DNA of 64,000 nucleotides from Planctomycetota bacterium (GCA_020848735.1 JADLHO010000080.1:62001-126000), one strand, 5' to 3'; positions 16,632 to 27,102 are shown, counted from the first letter of the stretch. Notes: generated by a model from the sequence alone, not told the origin. A program made the numbers and translations.

Positions 16632-17864
16632 TCAGTTCCGCGCGTGCATGCGCCGGAACGCGCCGAGGTAGCGGTACTGCCCGACGTCCTGACGCAGCGC
16701 GTTGAGCACGGCGTCGCCGTACCGGATCGTGGAGCGGTCACCGGAGCCGTTCACCGTGACGCGACCCGTGGCGATGACGCAGCCCTCGATCTCCGCCGGC
16801 GCGTTCATGGTGAAGTTGCCGGCGACGTAGAGCAGGCCGTTGAAGACCGAGTTCGAGCCGGCCAGGATCGTGCAGTCCCCCCGCACGTAGACCAGCCCAC
16901 GCCCGCGCAGCGGGTGGTCGCGGTCGAAGCTCACGGCGCCGCCGGTGTCGACGATGATCGTCGCGTTCTCGGCGAGCGAGCGCGGGAAGTCCGCGATGTC
17001 CGTGACCACGAGGTCGGCGGAGGCCCGCAGGTCGATGAAGGTCGCGCCGAAGATGTTCTCGGGCGACAGGTCGAGGGCGGTCGTCGACGTCGACGTCGCC
17101 GGGTTGCCCGAGATGTTGCCGCCCGTGTTGCGGATGGAGCCGGTGTTGCGCGGGTAGTAGGCACCCACGCCGCGCGTCGTGCCCTCGATGCGACCGTTGG
17201 TCGTCATCGTGATCCAGTCGCCGCGGTTCGTGGCAACCGCCGCGTTCCCCGGCGGCGCGAGCTTGCGGCGCAGGATCTCCGCCTCCACCACCTCCATCGC
17301 GATCACGCTGTTCGGCGCCTGGTCGAAGGGCAGCGACTCGTCCTCGCGCTCGAACACGTAGCCGATCGAGCGGATGCGCCAAGACGTGCCGGCGTTGCCC
17401 GCGCGCCGCTCCATCGAGACGTCGTGCGCGCGCATCTGCTCACGCCAATCGCGACGTTCCTCGATCGGGTCGGCGTCCCAGCGCTTCCACACCTCGTAGC
17501 GCCCCCAGGTGCGACCGCGCACGCGGAACTCGCGCACGATGCCGACCTCGGTCTCCTGCGTGTCGATGATGGGCGGCGAGGCCTCCATGTCGACGATCGG
17601 CTCGAACGCGAGCACCGGCTGCGTGTTCTGCCGCCGGAACCAGGAGATCGCCTCGGTCAACCCGGCGCGTGCGAACTGCACGGCCTGGGCGCCGACACGG
17701 AACTCCGTGTTGGTCTTCTCCGCGTTGCCGCGCTCGATCATCGCGCCCGTGAGCACGATGCCGGTCGAGATGATCACGAAGATCATCGCAAGCACGAGCG
17801 CTGCGCCGCGCTCCCCTTCGCGCATCGGCGCTGGCCCACGGCGTGGACCGACGAGAGTGGTCAT
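16632..17864 (-). CDS. PilX-N-like pilus assembly / pseudopilus-associated protein
   Basis: The product is 410 aa. I chose ATG 17864 because a short basic leader (MTTLVGPRRGPAPMREGERG) then precedes 'AALVLAMIFVIISTGIV', a single hydrophobic helix at about residues 20-42 with an adjacent amphipathic segment, as in PilX N-terminal domain proteins. The rest is a beta-rich extracellular region with low-complexity Thr/Ser/Asn stretches around residues 215-260 and repeated 'AGNFTMNAPAEIEGCVIA'-type strands that look like a right-handed beta helix. PilX-like proteins take part in type IV pilus priming. No other pilus genes are visible, so the partner machinery must lie elsewhere. It stands downstream of glgC on the same strand but 117 bases away and separated by a hairpin. 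Confidence 0.6.
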   Translation of the reverse strand: MTTLVGPRRGPAPMREGERGAALVLAMIFVIISTGIVLTGAMIERGNAEKTNTEFRVGAQAVQFARAGLTEAISWFRRQNTQPVLAFEPIVDMEASPPIIDTQETEVGIVREFRVRGRTWGRYEVWKRWDADPIEERRDWREQMRAHDVSMERRAGNAGTSWRIRSIGYVFEREDESLPFDQAPNSVIAMEVVEAEILRRKLAPPGNAAVATNRGDWITMTTNGRIEGTTRGVGAYYPRNTGSIRNTGGNISGNPATSTSTTALDLSPENIFGATFIDLRASADLVVTDIADFPRSLAENATIIVDTGGAVSFDRDHPLRGRGLVYVRGDCTILAGSNSVFNGLLYVAGNFTMNAPAEIEGCVIATGRVTVNGSGDRSTIRYGDAVLNALRQDVGQYRYLGAFRRMHARN

Positions 17865-17957
17865 GAGTGAGTCCTGCGCGACGACCTCGACCACGCTCCG
17901 GGCGGAGGCATCACGCGTCCGCAGCTTCGGCACCCCCTGTCGCGAACTTGAGCAACG

Positions 17958-17974
17958 GGTCCCGCCGCGGGACC
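17958..17974 (-). terminator. Hairpin after glgC
   Basis: A perfect 7-bp stem (ggtcccg / cgggacc) with a 3-base loop begins 7 bases after the glgC stop codon. There is no T tract on the minus strand, so it may be a weak terminator or an mRNA 3' end stabiliser separating glgC from the PilX-like gene. Confidence 0.4.
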
Positions 17975-17981
17975 ACGGTCC

Positions 17982-19223
17982 TCATGCGAAGGGGTACTTG
18001 TGCGGGACGACCACGATTCCCGTGTCGCTGACCGTGAAGCGCCGCCGGTCCTCCGCCGCGTCGTAGCCGATGCGCGTGCCGTCGGGGACGACCGTCCACT
18101 TGTCGATGATCGCGCGGCGGATCCGCACGTCCTTGCCGATGCGCGCGCCGCGGAACAGGATCACCTCGTCGAGGACGCTCCGCTCGTCGACGTAGACGCG
18201 GTTCGAGAGCACGGAACGGCGCACCTGCGCGCCCGAGACCACCACGCCGGGGCAGAGCAGCGAGTCGATCACCTCCGAACGACGACCGGGCTCGTCGAAG
18301 AGGGTCTTCGCCGGCGGGTCGTTGTGCCACTGCGTGAAGACCGGCCATGCGTCCTCGTACAGGTTGAGCGCGGGCTGCGGACTGCAGAGGTCCTGATGGG
18401 CATCGAAGTACGACTCGATCGTGCCGACGTCGCGCCAATAGGGATCCCGGTTGCCGTCGATGTCGACGAAGTGGTGCGCGATCACGTGACCGTCGCCGAT
18501 CATCTTCGGGATGATGTCCTTGCCGAAGTCGTGGCTGCTCTCGTCGCCGGCGACGTGATCGTCCTCGAGCCTGCGGACCAGCTCCTCGGTCCGGAAGATG
18601 TAGATGCCCATCGAGCCGAGGCAGTAGCCCGGCTGATTCGGGATCTCGGGCGCGTTCGACCGCGGCTTCTCCACGAAGCTCCGCACGACGTCGTCCGCGT
18701 CGACCTGCAGCACGCCGAAGCGGCGCGCCTCCGCGGTCGGCACCCGCACCGCACCGATCGTGAGCGCCGCACCCTTCTCCAGGTGGTCCTGGAGCATGCG
18801 GCCGTAGTCCATCTTGTAGATGTGGTCGCCCGAGAGGATCAGCACGTTGTCCGGGCGCTCGGCGCGCATCGCGTCGAGGTTGTGGAAGATGGCATCGGCG
18901 GTGCCGCTGTACCACGCGTTGGTGTCGCCGTGCTGCGGCGGCCGCGTGACGATGAACTGCTCGAGGCGACGCGGGAGGAAGTTCCAGCCGAAGCGGATGT
19001 GCTCCTCGAGCGAGCGCGCGCGGTACTGCGTGAGGATGAAGATCCGGCGCAATCCCGAGTGGATGCAGTTGCTGAGCGTGAAGTCGATGATCCGGTACGA
19101 ACCGGCGAAGGGCACCGCCGGCTTCGCTCGCGTCAGCGTGAGCGGATGCAGACGCTCGCCGCGGCCACCCGCGAGGATGAACGTCAGCGTGTTGCGGAGA
19201 TGTTGGGGTAGCAGCGTGGACAC
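17982..19223 (-). CDS. glgC: Glucose-1-phosphate adenylyltransferase
   Basis: The product is 413 aa from a GTG at 19223, the only start that gives the family's normal short N-terminus before '[17 protein letters not shown]'. The nucleotide loop GGRGERL, the '[21 protein letters not shown]' substrate region, '[15 protein letters not shown]' and 'FVEKP' are intact, and a left-handed beta-helix C-terminal domain follows ('[18 protein letters not shown]'). It makes ADP-glucose from ATP and glucose-1-phosphate, the first committed step of bacterial glycogen synthesis, and is usually allosterically regulated. It is divergent from the debranching enzyme gene with a 239-base shared control region. 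Confidence 0.95.
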   Translation of the reverse strand: MSTLLPQHLRNTLTFILAGGRGERLHPLTLTRAKPAVPFAGSYRIIDFTLSNCIHSGLRRIFILTQYRARSLEEHIRFGWNFLPRRLEQFIVTRPPQHGDTNAWYSGTADAIFHNLDAMRAERPDNVLILSGDHIYKMDYGRMLQDHLEKGAALTIGAVRVPTAEARRFGVLQVDADDVVRSFVEKPRSNAPEIPNQPGYCLGSMGIYIFRTEELVRRLEDDHVAGDESSHDFGKDIIPKMIGDGHVIAHHFVDIDGNRDPYWRDVGTIESYFDAHQDLCSPQPALNLYEDAWPVFTQWHNDPPAKTLFDEPGRRSEVIDSLLCPGVVVSGAQVRRSVLSNRVYVDERSVLDEVILFRGARIGKDVRIRRAIIDKWTVVPDGTRIGYDAAEDRRRFTVSDTGIVVVPHKYPFA

Positions 19224-19462
19224 GTCTTGATCCGCGGCGAGTGAAGGAGCGAGAAGGGCGAAGAGGATGACGCGCTGTGGCCGATAGAATGTCGCCGCAC
19301 GCTCGACTAGAAAACCCTTCTCTCCCCGCGCGGCCGGGGCGGCAGCCGCTCGACCGCGGCCACCGAGACCCGACCGGCGACGGTCGCGCCCGCCGCTCCC
19401 ACCCCACCGCTCTCCGCCCCGACGCGCGAAGACCACCGACGCGCCATGACCATCGCTGCAGC

Positions 19463-21454
19463 ATGACCAGTCCGCCCGCGCGCCTCGACCGCAGCACACT
19501 GCTCGACCGGTCGCGAGCGTTGCGCACCGAGTGGCTGGAAGCGGACGGCGTGGGCGGCTTCGCGATGGGCAGCGTCCTTTGCGCGAGGGCCCGGCGTTAC
19601 CACGGACTCCTCGTCGCGACGCCCCGCGGGCTCGCGCGACGTCACCAGTTCCTGGCGCGCTGGCAGGATCGCCTCGTCCTCGCCGACGGCTCGCAGCTCG
19701 AACTGTCGCCGGCCACGCCGGACCGCGGGCAGGGCTTCCCGGCCGCCGACGCCATCGAGTCGTTCACCATCGACCCCGCGCCGACCTGGACCCTCGAGCT
19801 CGACGGCTGCCGCCTCGAGCGCGAGATCCTGGTCCCGAAGGGCCGCGCCGCCGTGCTCTGTCGCTGGTCGCTCCTGCGCGCCCGCTCGCCGCTCACGCTC
19901 GAACTGGTGCCCTGGCTGACCTGTCGCGAACTCGATCGTCTCCACCACCGCAACGCCGCGCTCGACCCCCGCACTCGCCGCGAAGGCGACGTCGTGCGCG
20001 TGCGTCCCTACGCGGCGCTCCCCGAGCTCTGCCTCGGGGTCGGCGCGAGCCCCCGGGGCTTCCGCTTCGAGGAGAAGGCCGCGTGGACGATCGGGGTCGA
20101 GCTCGCCATCGAGCGCGAGCGCGGCTACGACGACCACGAGGACGAGTTCGCGCCGGGTCACTTCGCGATCCCGTTGCGTGAGGGGGAGAGCGTCGTCGTC
20201 GCGGCCGCGCTCGAGCAGCCCGTCGAGGCGCCCGAGACCCTGCGCGAGCGTGTCCTCGACCTGCGCCGCAAGGCGATGCGGCTGCGCGCGTCGGCGACGC
20301 GCGCCGCGCCGCTGCGCGCCCGCCTCGAAGCGCGCGCCGACGAGTTCCTCTACGTCGATCGCGGTGGCCGGCTCGGCGTGATCGCGGGCCATCCCTGGTT
20401 CGGGGAATGGGGTCGCGACACCTTCATCGCGCTGCCCGGCCTGACGCTGGCGCGCGAGCGCGTCGACCAGTGCGCGAAGGTGCTCGCCGGCGTCCTCCCC
20501 TTCCTCGCGGACGGACTCGTGCCCAACGTGTTCGGCACGTGTCGCGAGGACAGCCATTACGGCTCCGTCGACGCCGCGCTCTGGTATGCGCGCGCCATCG
20601 ATCTCTGGCGGCGGGCGGGCGGCGTGCATCCGCGCCACGATGCGGCCCTCGATGCCGCGCTCCTCGAGATCGCGACGCGCTACCACGACGGCACCGCGCT
20701 CGGCATCCGCGCCGACGACGACGGGCTGCTCGTCTGCGGCGGGAGCGATCTCAATGCGACCTGGATGGACGCGCAGCTCGCCGACGGCCCGGTGACGCCG
20801 CGCGACGGCAAGCCTGTCGAGATCGTCGCGCTCTGGTGCGCGCTGTTGGACCAGGTCGCGGAACGCGCCCCCGACGCGGCGCGGTGGCGCGCCCGCCGCG
20901 ACCGCGCGTGGCAGTCCTTCCGCGAGCGGTTCTGGGTCGCGGATCCGAGCACGAGCGGGGCGGGCTGGCTCGCGGATCGCCTCGATCGCGACGGCAGACC
21001 GGACCCGAGCGTGCGCCCGAACATGGTCCTCGCCGCGGCGCTCGCCAGGTCACCGCTCGACGACCGGGTCCGCGCCGCCGTGCTCGAGGTGACCGAGCGC
21101 GACCTGCTGACGCCGCGCGGCCTGCGCACGTTGTCGAACCGCGACCCGCGGTACGTCGGGCGCTACCACGGTGACGTCGTCTCGCGCGATCGGGCCTACC
21201 ACCAGGGCACCGTGTGGCCGTGGCTGATCGGCAGCTATGTCGAGCTCGCCCTGCGCGTGCGCGGCGACGCCGCCGTGCCCGCGCTCCGCGCGCTGCTCGA
21301 CGGTTTCGCGACGACGCTCGACGAGGCCGGACTCGGTTTCGTCTCCGAAGTCCACGACGGTGATCCGCCGCACCGACCCGGCGGAGCGATCGCGCAGGCC
21401 TGGAGCAGCGCCGAGCTGCTGCGGGCCTACGCCCTCTTGGAGGAACGCTCGTGA
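19463..21454 (+). CDS. Glycogen debranching enzyme (amylo-alpha-1,6-glucosidase type)
   Basis: The product is 663 aa, the usual size of bacterial GDE-type debranchers. ATG 19463 begins just before 'RTEWLEADGVGGFAMGSV', the typical first motif of the N-terminal beta domain (GDE_N_bis). The C-terminal (alpha/alpha)6 catalytic domain includes 'HPWFGEWGRDTFIALPGL', 'GSDLNATWMDA' and 'YHQGTVWPWLIGSYV', with the expected catalytic acids in EWGRD and near TWMD. It removes single alpha-1,6-linked glucose stubs from limit glycogen in the cytoplasm. It is the first gene of an operon with the GH57 amylase (GTGA overlap) and the synthase-phosphorylase fusion. Confidence 0.92.
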   Translation: MTSPPARLDRSTLLDRSRALRTEWLEADGVGGFAMGSVLCARARRYHGLLVATPRGLARRHQFLARWQDRLVLADGSQLELSPATPDRGQGFPAADAIESFTIDPAPTWTLELDGCRLEREILVPKGRAAVLCRWSLLRARSPLTLELVPWLTCRELDRLHHRNAALDPRTRREGDVVRVRPYAALPELCLGVGASPRGFRFEEKAAWTIGVELAIERERGYDDHEDEFAPGHFAIPLREGESVVVAAALEQPVEAPETLRERVLDLRRKAMRLRASATRAAPLRARLEARADEFLYVDRGGRLGVIAGHPWFGEWGRDTFIALPGLTLARERVDQCAKVLAGVLPFLADGLVPNVFGTCREDSHYGSVDAALWYARAIDLWRRAGGVHPRHDAALDAALLEIATRYHDGTALGIRADDDGLLVCGGSDLNATWMDAQLADGPVTPRDGKPVEIVALWCALLDQVAERAPDAARWRARRDRAWQSFRERFWVADPSTSGAGWLADRLDRDGRPDPSVRPNMVLAAALARSPLDDRVRAAVLEVTERDLLTPRGLRTLSNRDPRYVGRYHGDVVSRDRAYHQGTVWPWLIGSYVELALRVRGDAAVPALRALLDGFATTLDEAGLGFVSEVHDGDPPHRPGGAIAQAWSSAELLRAYALLEERS

Positions 21455-22848
21455 CCGATGTCGTCTGCTATTTCCAGGCCCACCAACCCTTCCGGTTGCG
21501 TCCGGGTCGGCACGAGCGCGGCGAACCCCAGCAGCGCTGGTTCGATGACGAGCTGAACCGCCTCGTGGTCGAGCGCGTCGCCGAGCGCTGCTACCGGCCG
21601 ATGAACGCGCTCCTGCTCGAGCTCGGCAGACGGCACGAGGGCCGCTTCCGTGTCGGACTCTCCGTGACCGGGACCCTCCTCGACCAGCTCCGGCGCTGGT
21701 CGCCGGCGACCCTCGACTCCTTCGTCGCGCTCGCCGAGAGCGGCTGCGTCGAGTTCCTCGGCGAGACCTCCCACCATTCCGTGTCCGCACTCGCCTGCGA
21801 AGCGGAGTTCCGCGACCAGGTGGAGACCCACGCGCGGACGATCGAGGAGCTCTTCGGGCGTCGGCCGACGACGTTCCGGAACACCGAGCTGATCATCCGC
21901 GAGGACATCGCGCGGATCGTCGAGGAGCTCGGCTTCGAGGTCCTGCTCGGCGAGGGCGCCGACCGGCTCCTCGGCTGGCGCCTGCCGTTCTGGCCGTATC
22001 GCCCCAAGGGCTGCACGTCGCTCAAGCTGCTCCTGCGCTGCTACTCGCTCTCCGACGACATCGGCTTCCGCTTCAGCAATCGCCAGTGGCCCGAGTACCC
22101 GCTCTTCGCCGACAAGTTCGCGCGGTGGATGCACGGCGTCGCGAGCGATGCGGCCTTCGTCGGCCTCTTCATGGACTATGAGACCTTCGGCGAGCACCAG
22201 TGGGCCGACACGGGGATCCTCGAGTTCATGAAGCAGATGCCGGGCGAAGTCCTGAAGGACGAGCGCTTCACCTTCCGCTCCCCGGGCGAGTCCGCCGCCC
22301 GCCACGCCGTGGTCGGCGAGCTGGCGATCCCCGACGCGGTCTCCTGGGCGGACGCCGAGCGGGACGTCTCGGCCTGGTTGGGCAACCCGATGCAGCGCCA
22401 CGCCCACGCGGAGCTGTACGCCTTGCGCGACGAGGTGTTGCGTGCCGCGACACTCGGCCGCGGGGATCTCCTCGACGCCTGGCGCCGCATGACGACCTCG
22501 GACCACGTCTATTACATGGCCACGAAGTCGGCTTCGGACAACGACGTGCACGAGTACTTCAGTCCGTACGGGCGCCCGCACGATGCCTTCATGACGTTCT
22601 CGAACGTCCTCGACGATCTGCGGTCCCGCGTGCGCGCTGCGCTCGCGTCGCCCGCAGATGCCGCCCGGCCCGTCGCCGCCCTCACCGGCGACACCCGCTC
22701 GGCGAACGTCGCAGTTCCGCCCTCACCCTCGACCCCCGATCGCGGCCGCACCAGCACGGCGCCGCCACAAGCTCCCGTGACGAGACACCCGGAACCCCCT
22801 TCGAAGCCGGACCGCGACACCGACCGCAAGCGGAGGCGCCCCTCGTGA
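21451..22848 (+). CDS. GH57 family alpha-amylase / 4-alpha-glucanotransferase-type enzyme
   Basis: The product is 465 aa. The GTG at 21451 overlaps the debrancher's stop codon. GH57 regions are present in order: 'CYFQAHQPFR' (region 1), 'CVEFLGETSHHS' (region 2), 'TFRNTELI' (where the nucleophile region is expected) and 'LFMDYETFGEHQW' (acid region). It has the length of the short cytoplasmic GH57 amylases found in glycogen operons. The last 65 residues are a low-complexity, Pro/Arg-rich tail that looks disordered. It acts on alpha-1,4-glucan; whether hydrolysis or transfer dominates cannot be told. The next gene begins inside its stop codon, so debranching, amylase and phosphorylase would be made together. 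Confidence 0.88.
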   Translation: MTDVVCYFQAHQPFRLRPGRHERGEPQQRWFDDELNRLVVERVAERCYRPMNALLLELGRRHEGRFRVGLSVTGTLLDQLRRWSPATLDSFVALAESGCVEFLGETSHHSVSALACEAEFRDQVETHARTIEELFGRRPTTFRNTELIIREDIARIVEELGFEVLLGEGADRLLGWRLPFWPYRPKGCTSLKLLLRCYSLSDDIGFRFSNRQWPEYPLFADKFARWMHGVASDAAFVGLFMDYETFGEHQWADTGILEFMKQMPGEVLKDERFTFRSPGESAARHAVVGELAIPDAVSWADAERDVSAWLGNPMQRHAHAELYALRDEVLRAATLGRGDLLDAWRRMTTSDHVYYMATKSASDNDVHEYFSPYGRPHDAFMTFSNVLDDLRSRVRAALASPADAARPVAALTGDTRSANVAVPPSPSTPDRGRTSTAPPQAPVTRHPEPPSKPDRDTDRKRRRPS

Positions 22849-25800
22849 AGAGCCCGCACGCCCTCTTCGAGATCAGCTGGGAGGTCTGCAACAAGGTCGG
22901 CGGCATCCACACGGTGCTGTCGAGCAAGGCGAAGACCGCCGTGGCACGGTTCGGGGACGACTACGTCGTCGTCGGCCCGTGGCTCCTCTCGGACACCGAC
23001 CGTCGCAACGCATTCGAGCCCGAGCCCGGACACGAGGTCTTCGCGGACGCATGCCGTGCCCTGGGGCTGCCGGTGCAGATCGGTCGCTGGAAGATCCCCG
23101 GTCGACCGCGCTGCATCCTGATCGAGTTCTCCAGCCACTACGCGCAGAAGAACGACATCCTCACCCGCCTCTGGGAGGACTGGCAGGTCGACTCGATCGA
23201 GGGCGGCTGGGACTACGTCGAACCGGTGCTCTTCGGCTGGGCGGCCGGCAAGGTCCTCGAGGAGTACTGGGAACACTACCTCGCGCCCGAGCACCGACGC
23301 GCCGTCGTGCAGGCGCACGAGTGGATGACCGGCTCGGCGCTGCTCTACCTCAAGAAGCGCGTGCCGGCATTGGGCACGGTGTTCACGACGCACGCGACCA
23401 TGCTCGGCCGCGCGCTCTCGTCACTCGGTCACTCGCCCGAGGATGGCCTCGGCGACAAGACGGTCGACGATCTCGCCCGCACGCACGGAGTGCGCGCCAA
23501 ACACTCCCTCGAGGGCGTGTGCGCGCGCGAGGCCGACGTCTTCACGACCGTGAGCGAGCTCACGGCGAAGGAGGCGAAGCTGCTGCACCGCCGCGATGCG
23601 AACCCGGTGCTCCCCAATGGCATCGACCTCGAGGTCCTCGACGAGCTCGCCGGCAATGCCTCGCATCGGACCATGGTGCGGCAGCGGCTGACCGACCTCG
23701 CCCAGCGCTTCCTCGGGACTCCCGACCTCCGCAACGCCGCGTTCGCCTGCATCTCCGGACGCTACGAGTTCCACAACAAGGGCATCGACATCCTGCTCGA
23801 CGCGGCCGCCCGCCTCGAGAAGCGCGAGGGCCGCCCGGTCGTCCTGTGGGTCCTCGTGCCCGCGGGCAACTCGGGGCTGCGCTCCGAGGTCCGGGAACGC
23901 CTGGACGCCAAGGGCCCGCTCCAGGTGCAGGATCCGATCGGCACCTGCACGCACCACCTCTTCGACGAGGACAAGGACCCCGTTCGCAAGCGCGCGATCG
24001 AGCTCGGTCTCACCAATGCCTCGGGGGCGAGGATCAAGCTGATCCACGTCCCGATCTATCTCGGCCCACGCGACGACTTCCTCGGCTTCGAATACGAGGC
24101 GGTCCTCGCGGCGATGGATCTCGGGATCTTCCCCAGCTTCTACGAGCCCTGGGGCTACACGCCGCAGGAGAGCCTCGGCGTCGGGGTCCCGACCATCACC
24201 AGCGACTTCGCGGGCTTCGGGCGCTGGGCCTTGTCGCAGGCGCTCGCCGAAGCCGACGGCGTGACCGTCGTGCGGCGCGCGGGCGCACGCTACGACCAGG
24301 CGATCGAGCGGGTCACGGACGCCATCGCGACCGCGTTGGCGCGCACCGAGTCCGAACACCGGGCGTTGCAGCCGCGCTGCCGCGCCGCCGCGGCGCGGAC
24401 CGCGTGGCACGACCTCTACGAGAACTACGTGACGGCCTATTCGTCGGCCGATCTCGCCGTCGATTCGCGCGCCGCGGCGCGCGTGCCACAGACGCGACGG
24501 CCGAAGTCGCAGGTGGTCGTCGTGCCCGCGAGCACGGCCGCGCCGCGGATCCGCTACTTCGACGTCGCGGCGACCCTGCCCGACGCCCTCCAACCGCTCG
24601 AACGCATCGCCCGCAACTTCTGGTGGTGCTGGGATCCGGAGGCGCCGACGCTCTTCGAGGCCATCTCGCCCCAGGGCTTCGCCGCCGCGGGCCGCAATCC
24701 GCTGCGGTTCCTGCGCCGAGCCTTCCCCGAGGATCTGCGTCAGAAGGCCGACGACGCGAGCTTCGTCGCCCGGGTCGTCGCGGTCGAGCAGCGCTTCGAC
24801 ACCTACCTCGCCGCGCGCCGCGAACGCGTCGAGCTCGGCGGGCCGAACGGCGGGAACCTGACCCGTCACCACCCGGTGGCGTACTTCTGCGCCGAGTTCG
24901 GCATCCACGAGTCCTTCCCGATCTACAGCGGCGGACTCGGCATCCTCGCGGGCGACCACCTGAAGTCGGCCAGCGACCTCGACATCCCGCTCGTCGGCGT
25001 GGGGCTTTTCTACCGCTTCGGCTACCTGAAGCAGCAGCTCACGACCGACGGTCGTCAGCTCGCGCTCGACCGCGAGAACGACCCGGAGCAACTCCCGATG
25101 GAGCTGCTCCGCAATCCCGATGGCTCGCCCCTCGAAGTGCGGGTGCCGATGCCCGGGCGCGACGTCGCATTGCGTGCCTGGCTCGTCAAGGTCGGCCGCG
25201 TCGACCTCTACCTGCTGGATGCGAACACGCCGAGCAACCGGGACGAGGACCGCGACATCACGCGGCACCTCTACGGCGGCGATCACGAGATGCGCATCCG
25301 CCAGCTCATCGCCCTGGGCCGAGGCGGCGTCCGCCTCCTCGGGGAGCTCGGCATCGAGCCCGCGGCCTGGCACATGAACGAGGGCCACGCCGCATTCCTG
25401 ACCCTCGAGCGCGTCGGCCGGCTCGTCCGTCGTGGCGGCCTCACGTTCGAGACCGCGCGTGAGGCGGTGCGGGCGACGACCGCCTTCACGACGCACACCC
25501 CGGTCCCGGCCGGCCACGACCGCTTCGCCGAGGACATCATGCGGCGCTACTTCAGCGACGTGCCGGACTGGGTGGGTGTGCCCTGGGATCGGTTCCTGCG
25601 CTTCGGCCGCGCCGACGCGTCGGGGTCCGACTTCAACATGACCTACCTGGCGCTGACGTTCTCGTCGTTCTGCAACGGAGTGAGCAAGCTCCACGGCATC
25701 GCCTCGCGGGATCTCCTCCACCCGTATTGGCCGAGCCTGCTGCGCGATGAGGTGCCCGTCGAGTCCATCACCAACGGCGTCCACCTCCCGACCTGGACGA

Positions 25801-27089
25801 GCCCGCGGATCGCCTCGCTGCTCGGCGCGCGCAACGTCCCGGTGAAGGGACAGAACTTCCGCGACGGCGCGCCGCGCGTCGACCGCCGCGCGCTCTGGCG
25901 AGCGCGCAACGAGCTCAAGCGCGTCCTGCGCGACAAGGTGTCCGCGCGCGTCGAGAAGGCCTTCGTCGGCCGCAGCGACAATCCCACCATCCTCGGGAAG
26001 ACGCTGGCCGGACTCGACGAGAACGCGCTCTGGATCGGGTTCGCCCGGCGCTTCGCGCCCTACAAGCGCGCCGGCCTGCTCTACAAGGACCCGGCGCGCC
26101 TGAAGCGCCTCTGCGCCAGTACCGATCGACCGGTGCGCATCCTCGTCGCCGGCAAGGCGCATCCGCGGGACCAGATGGGCCAGGACATCCTCCGCGGGAT
26201 CGCCGAGCTCGCCCGGGGCGATCAGCTCCTCGGCAACGTGGTCTTCATCGAGGACTACGACATCGAGCTCGCCCGCGCGCTCGTGCAGGGCGTGGACGTC
26301 TGGCTCAACACGCCGACGCGCATGCTCGAGGCCAGCGGCACGTCGGGCATGAAGGTCGCCGCCAACGGCGGCCTCAATCTCTCGATCGCCGACGGCTGGT
26401 GGCCCGAGATCGCGGATGGTCGCAACGGCTGGGTGATCGGCAGCGAGAAGCGCAGCTATGCGCAGGCCGAACTCCAGGACCAGCTCGATGCCGAGACGCT
26501 GTATCGGCTCCTGGAGGACGAGGTCGTCCCGCTGTTCTTCGACCGTGACCAGGACGGCGTGCCGGCGGGCTGGCTGGATCGCGTGGTCCACTCCCTGGAG
26601 AGCGTCGCGCCCGTCTTCGACACCGACCGCATGGTCAAGGAGTACTTCGACCGCGCGTATGCGGAGCTGGGACGCGGCTTCGCCGCCATGCAGAGCGACC
26701 GGGGCCGGGCCCAGCGGATCGCGGACGAGGCCCAGCGCGTGCGCAAGAGCTTCGAGGCGATCAAGATCCTCGAGGTGCGGCACACCGAGACGACCGACGT
26801 CCGCGTCGGCGACGCGGTCGATGCATTCGTGCGCGTCGATCTCGGCGCGCTCACCGCGAAGGACGTCGACGTCGAGCTGGTGCTCGGCAACGCGACGGAG
26901 AGCGGCGAACTCGCGAACACCACGCTCGTCGTCCTCAAGCCCACCGGCACTCCGGAAGGCGCCGTGCAGGACTTCGCGGGGCAACACACGGTGACACGCT
27001 CCGGCCGTTACGGTGCGGGACTCCGGGTGCGCCCCAAGCGCTTCAGCGCCTCGCCGAGTTCGCTCCGCGACCTCGTCCTCTGGGCCTGA
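22845..27089 (+). CDS. Glycogen synthase - alpha-glucan phosphorylase fusion
   Basis: The product is 1414 aa from a GTG overlapping the amylase stop codon. Residues about 1-560 are a glycogen synthase of the eukaryote-like GT3 type: 'EISWEVCNKVGGIHTVLSSK', 'HEWMTGSALLYLKK' and 'FPSFYEPWGYTPQESLG'. A Pro/Arg-rich linker follows at about 545-570. Residues about 575-1414 are an alpha-glucan phosphorylase of the short GT35 type: an N-terminal DUF3417-like segment 'LERIARNFWWCWDPEAPTLF', 'YFCAEFGIHESFPIYSGGLG', and the PLP lysine K1170 in 'ASGTSGMKVAANGG'. One polypeptide thus carries both chain extension and phosphorolysis. Similar fusions are known in some Bacteroidetes, and here it is a second synthase besides GlgA. 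It is cytoplasmic. Confidence 0.92.
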   Translation: MKSPHALFEISWEVCNKVGGIHTVLSSKAKTAVARFGDDYVVVGPWLLSDTDRRNAFEPEPGHEVFADACRALGLPVQIGRWKIPGRPRCILIEFSSHYAQKNDILTRLWEDWQVDSIEGGWDYVEPVLFGWAAGKVLEEYWEHYLAPEHRRAVVQAHEWMTGSALLYLKKRVPALGTVFTTHATMLGRALSSLGHSPEDGLGDKTVDDLARTHGVRAKHSLEGVCAREADVFTTVSELTAKEAKLLHRRDANPVLPNGIDLEVLDELAGNASHRTMVRQRLTDLAQRFLGTPDLRNAAFACISGRYEFHNKGIDILLDAAARLEKREGRPVVLWVLVPAGNSGLRSEVRERLDAKGPLQVQDPIGTCTHHLFDEDKDPVRKRAIELGLTNASGARIKLIHVPIYLGPRDDFLGFEYEAVLAAMDLGIFPSFYEPWGYTPQESLGVGVPTITSDFAGFGRWALSQALAEADGVTVVRRAGARYDQAIERVTDAIATALARTESEHRALQPRCRAAAARTAWHDLYENYVTAYSSADLAVDSRAAARVPQTRRPKSQVVVVPASTAAPRIRYFDVAATLPDALQPLERIARNFWWCWDPEAPTLFEAISPQGFAAAGRNPLRFLRRAFPEDLRQKADDASFVARVVAVEQRFDTYLAARRERVELGGPNGGNLTRHHPVAYFCAEFGIHESFPIYSGGLGILAGDHLKSASDLDIPLVGVGLFYRFGYLKQQLTTDGRQLALDRENDPEQLPMELLRNPDGSPLEVRVPMPGRDVALRAWLVKVGRVDLYLLDANTPSNRDEDRDITRHLYGGDHEMRIRQLIALGRGGVRLLGELGIEPAAWHMNEGHAAFLTLERVGRLVRRGGLTFETAREAVRATTAFTTHTPVPAGHDRFAEDIMRRYFSDVPDWVGVPWDRFLRFGRADASGSDFNMTYLALTFSSFCNGVSKLHGIASRDLLHPYWPSLLRDEVPVESITNGVHLPTWTSPRIASLLGARNVPVKGQNFRDGAPRVDRRALWRARNELKRVLRDKVSARVEKAFVGRSDNPTILGKTLAGLDENALWIGFARRFAPYKRAGLLYKDPARLKRLCASTDRPVRILVAGKAHPRDQMGQDILRGIAELARGDQLLGNVVFIEDYDIELARALVQGVDVWLNTPTRMLEASGTSGMKVAANGGLNLSIADGWWPEIADGRNGWVIGSEKRSYAQAELQDQLDAETLYRLLEDEVVPLFFDRDQDGVPAGWLDRVVHSLESVAPVFDTDRMVKEYFDRAYAELGRGFAAMQSDRGRAQRIADEAQRVRKSFEAIKILEVRHTETTDVRVGDAVDAFVRVDLGALTAKDVDVELVLGNATESGELANTTLVVLKPTGTPEGAVQDFAGQHTVTRSGRYGAGLRVRPKRFSASPSSLRDLVLWA

Positions 27090-27102
27090 CCCGCTTCTGC
27101 CC

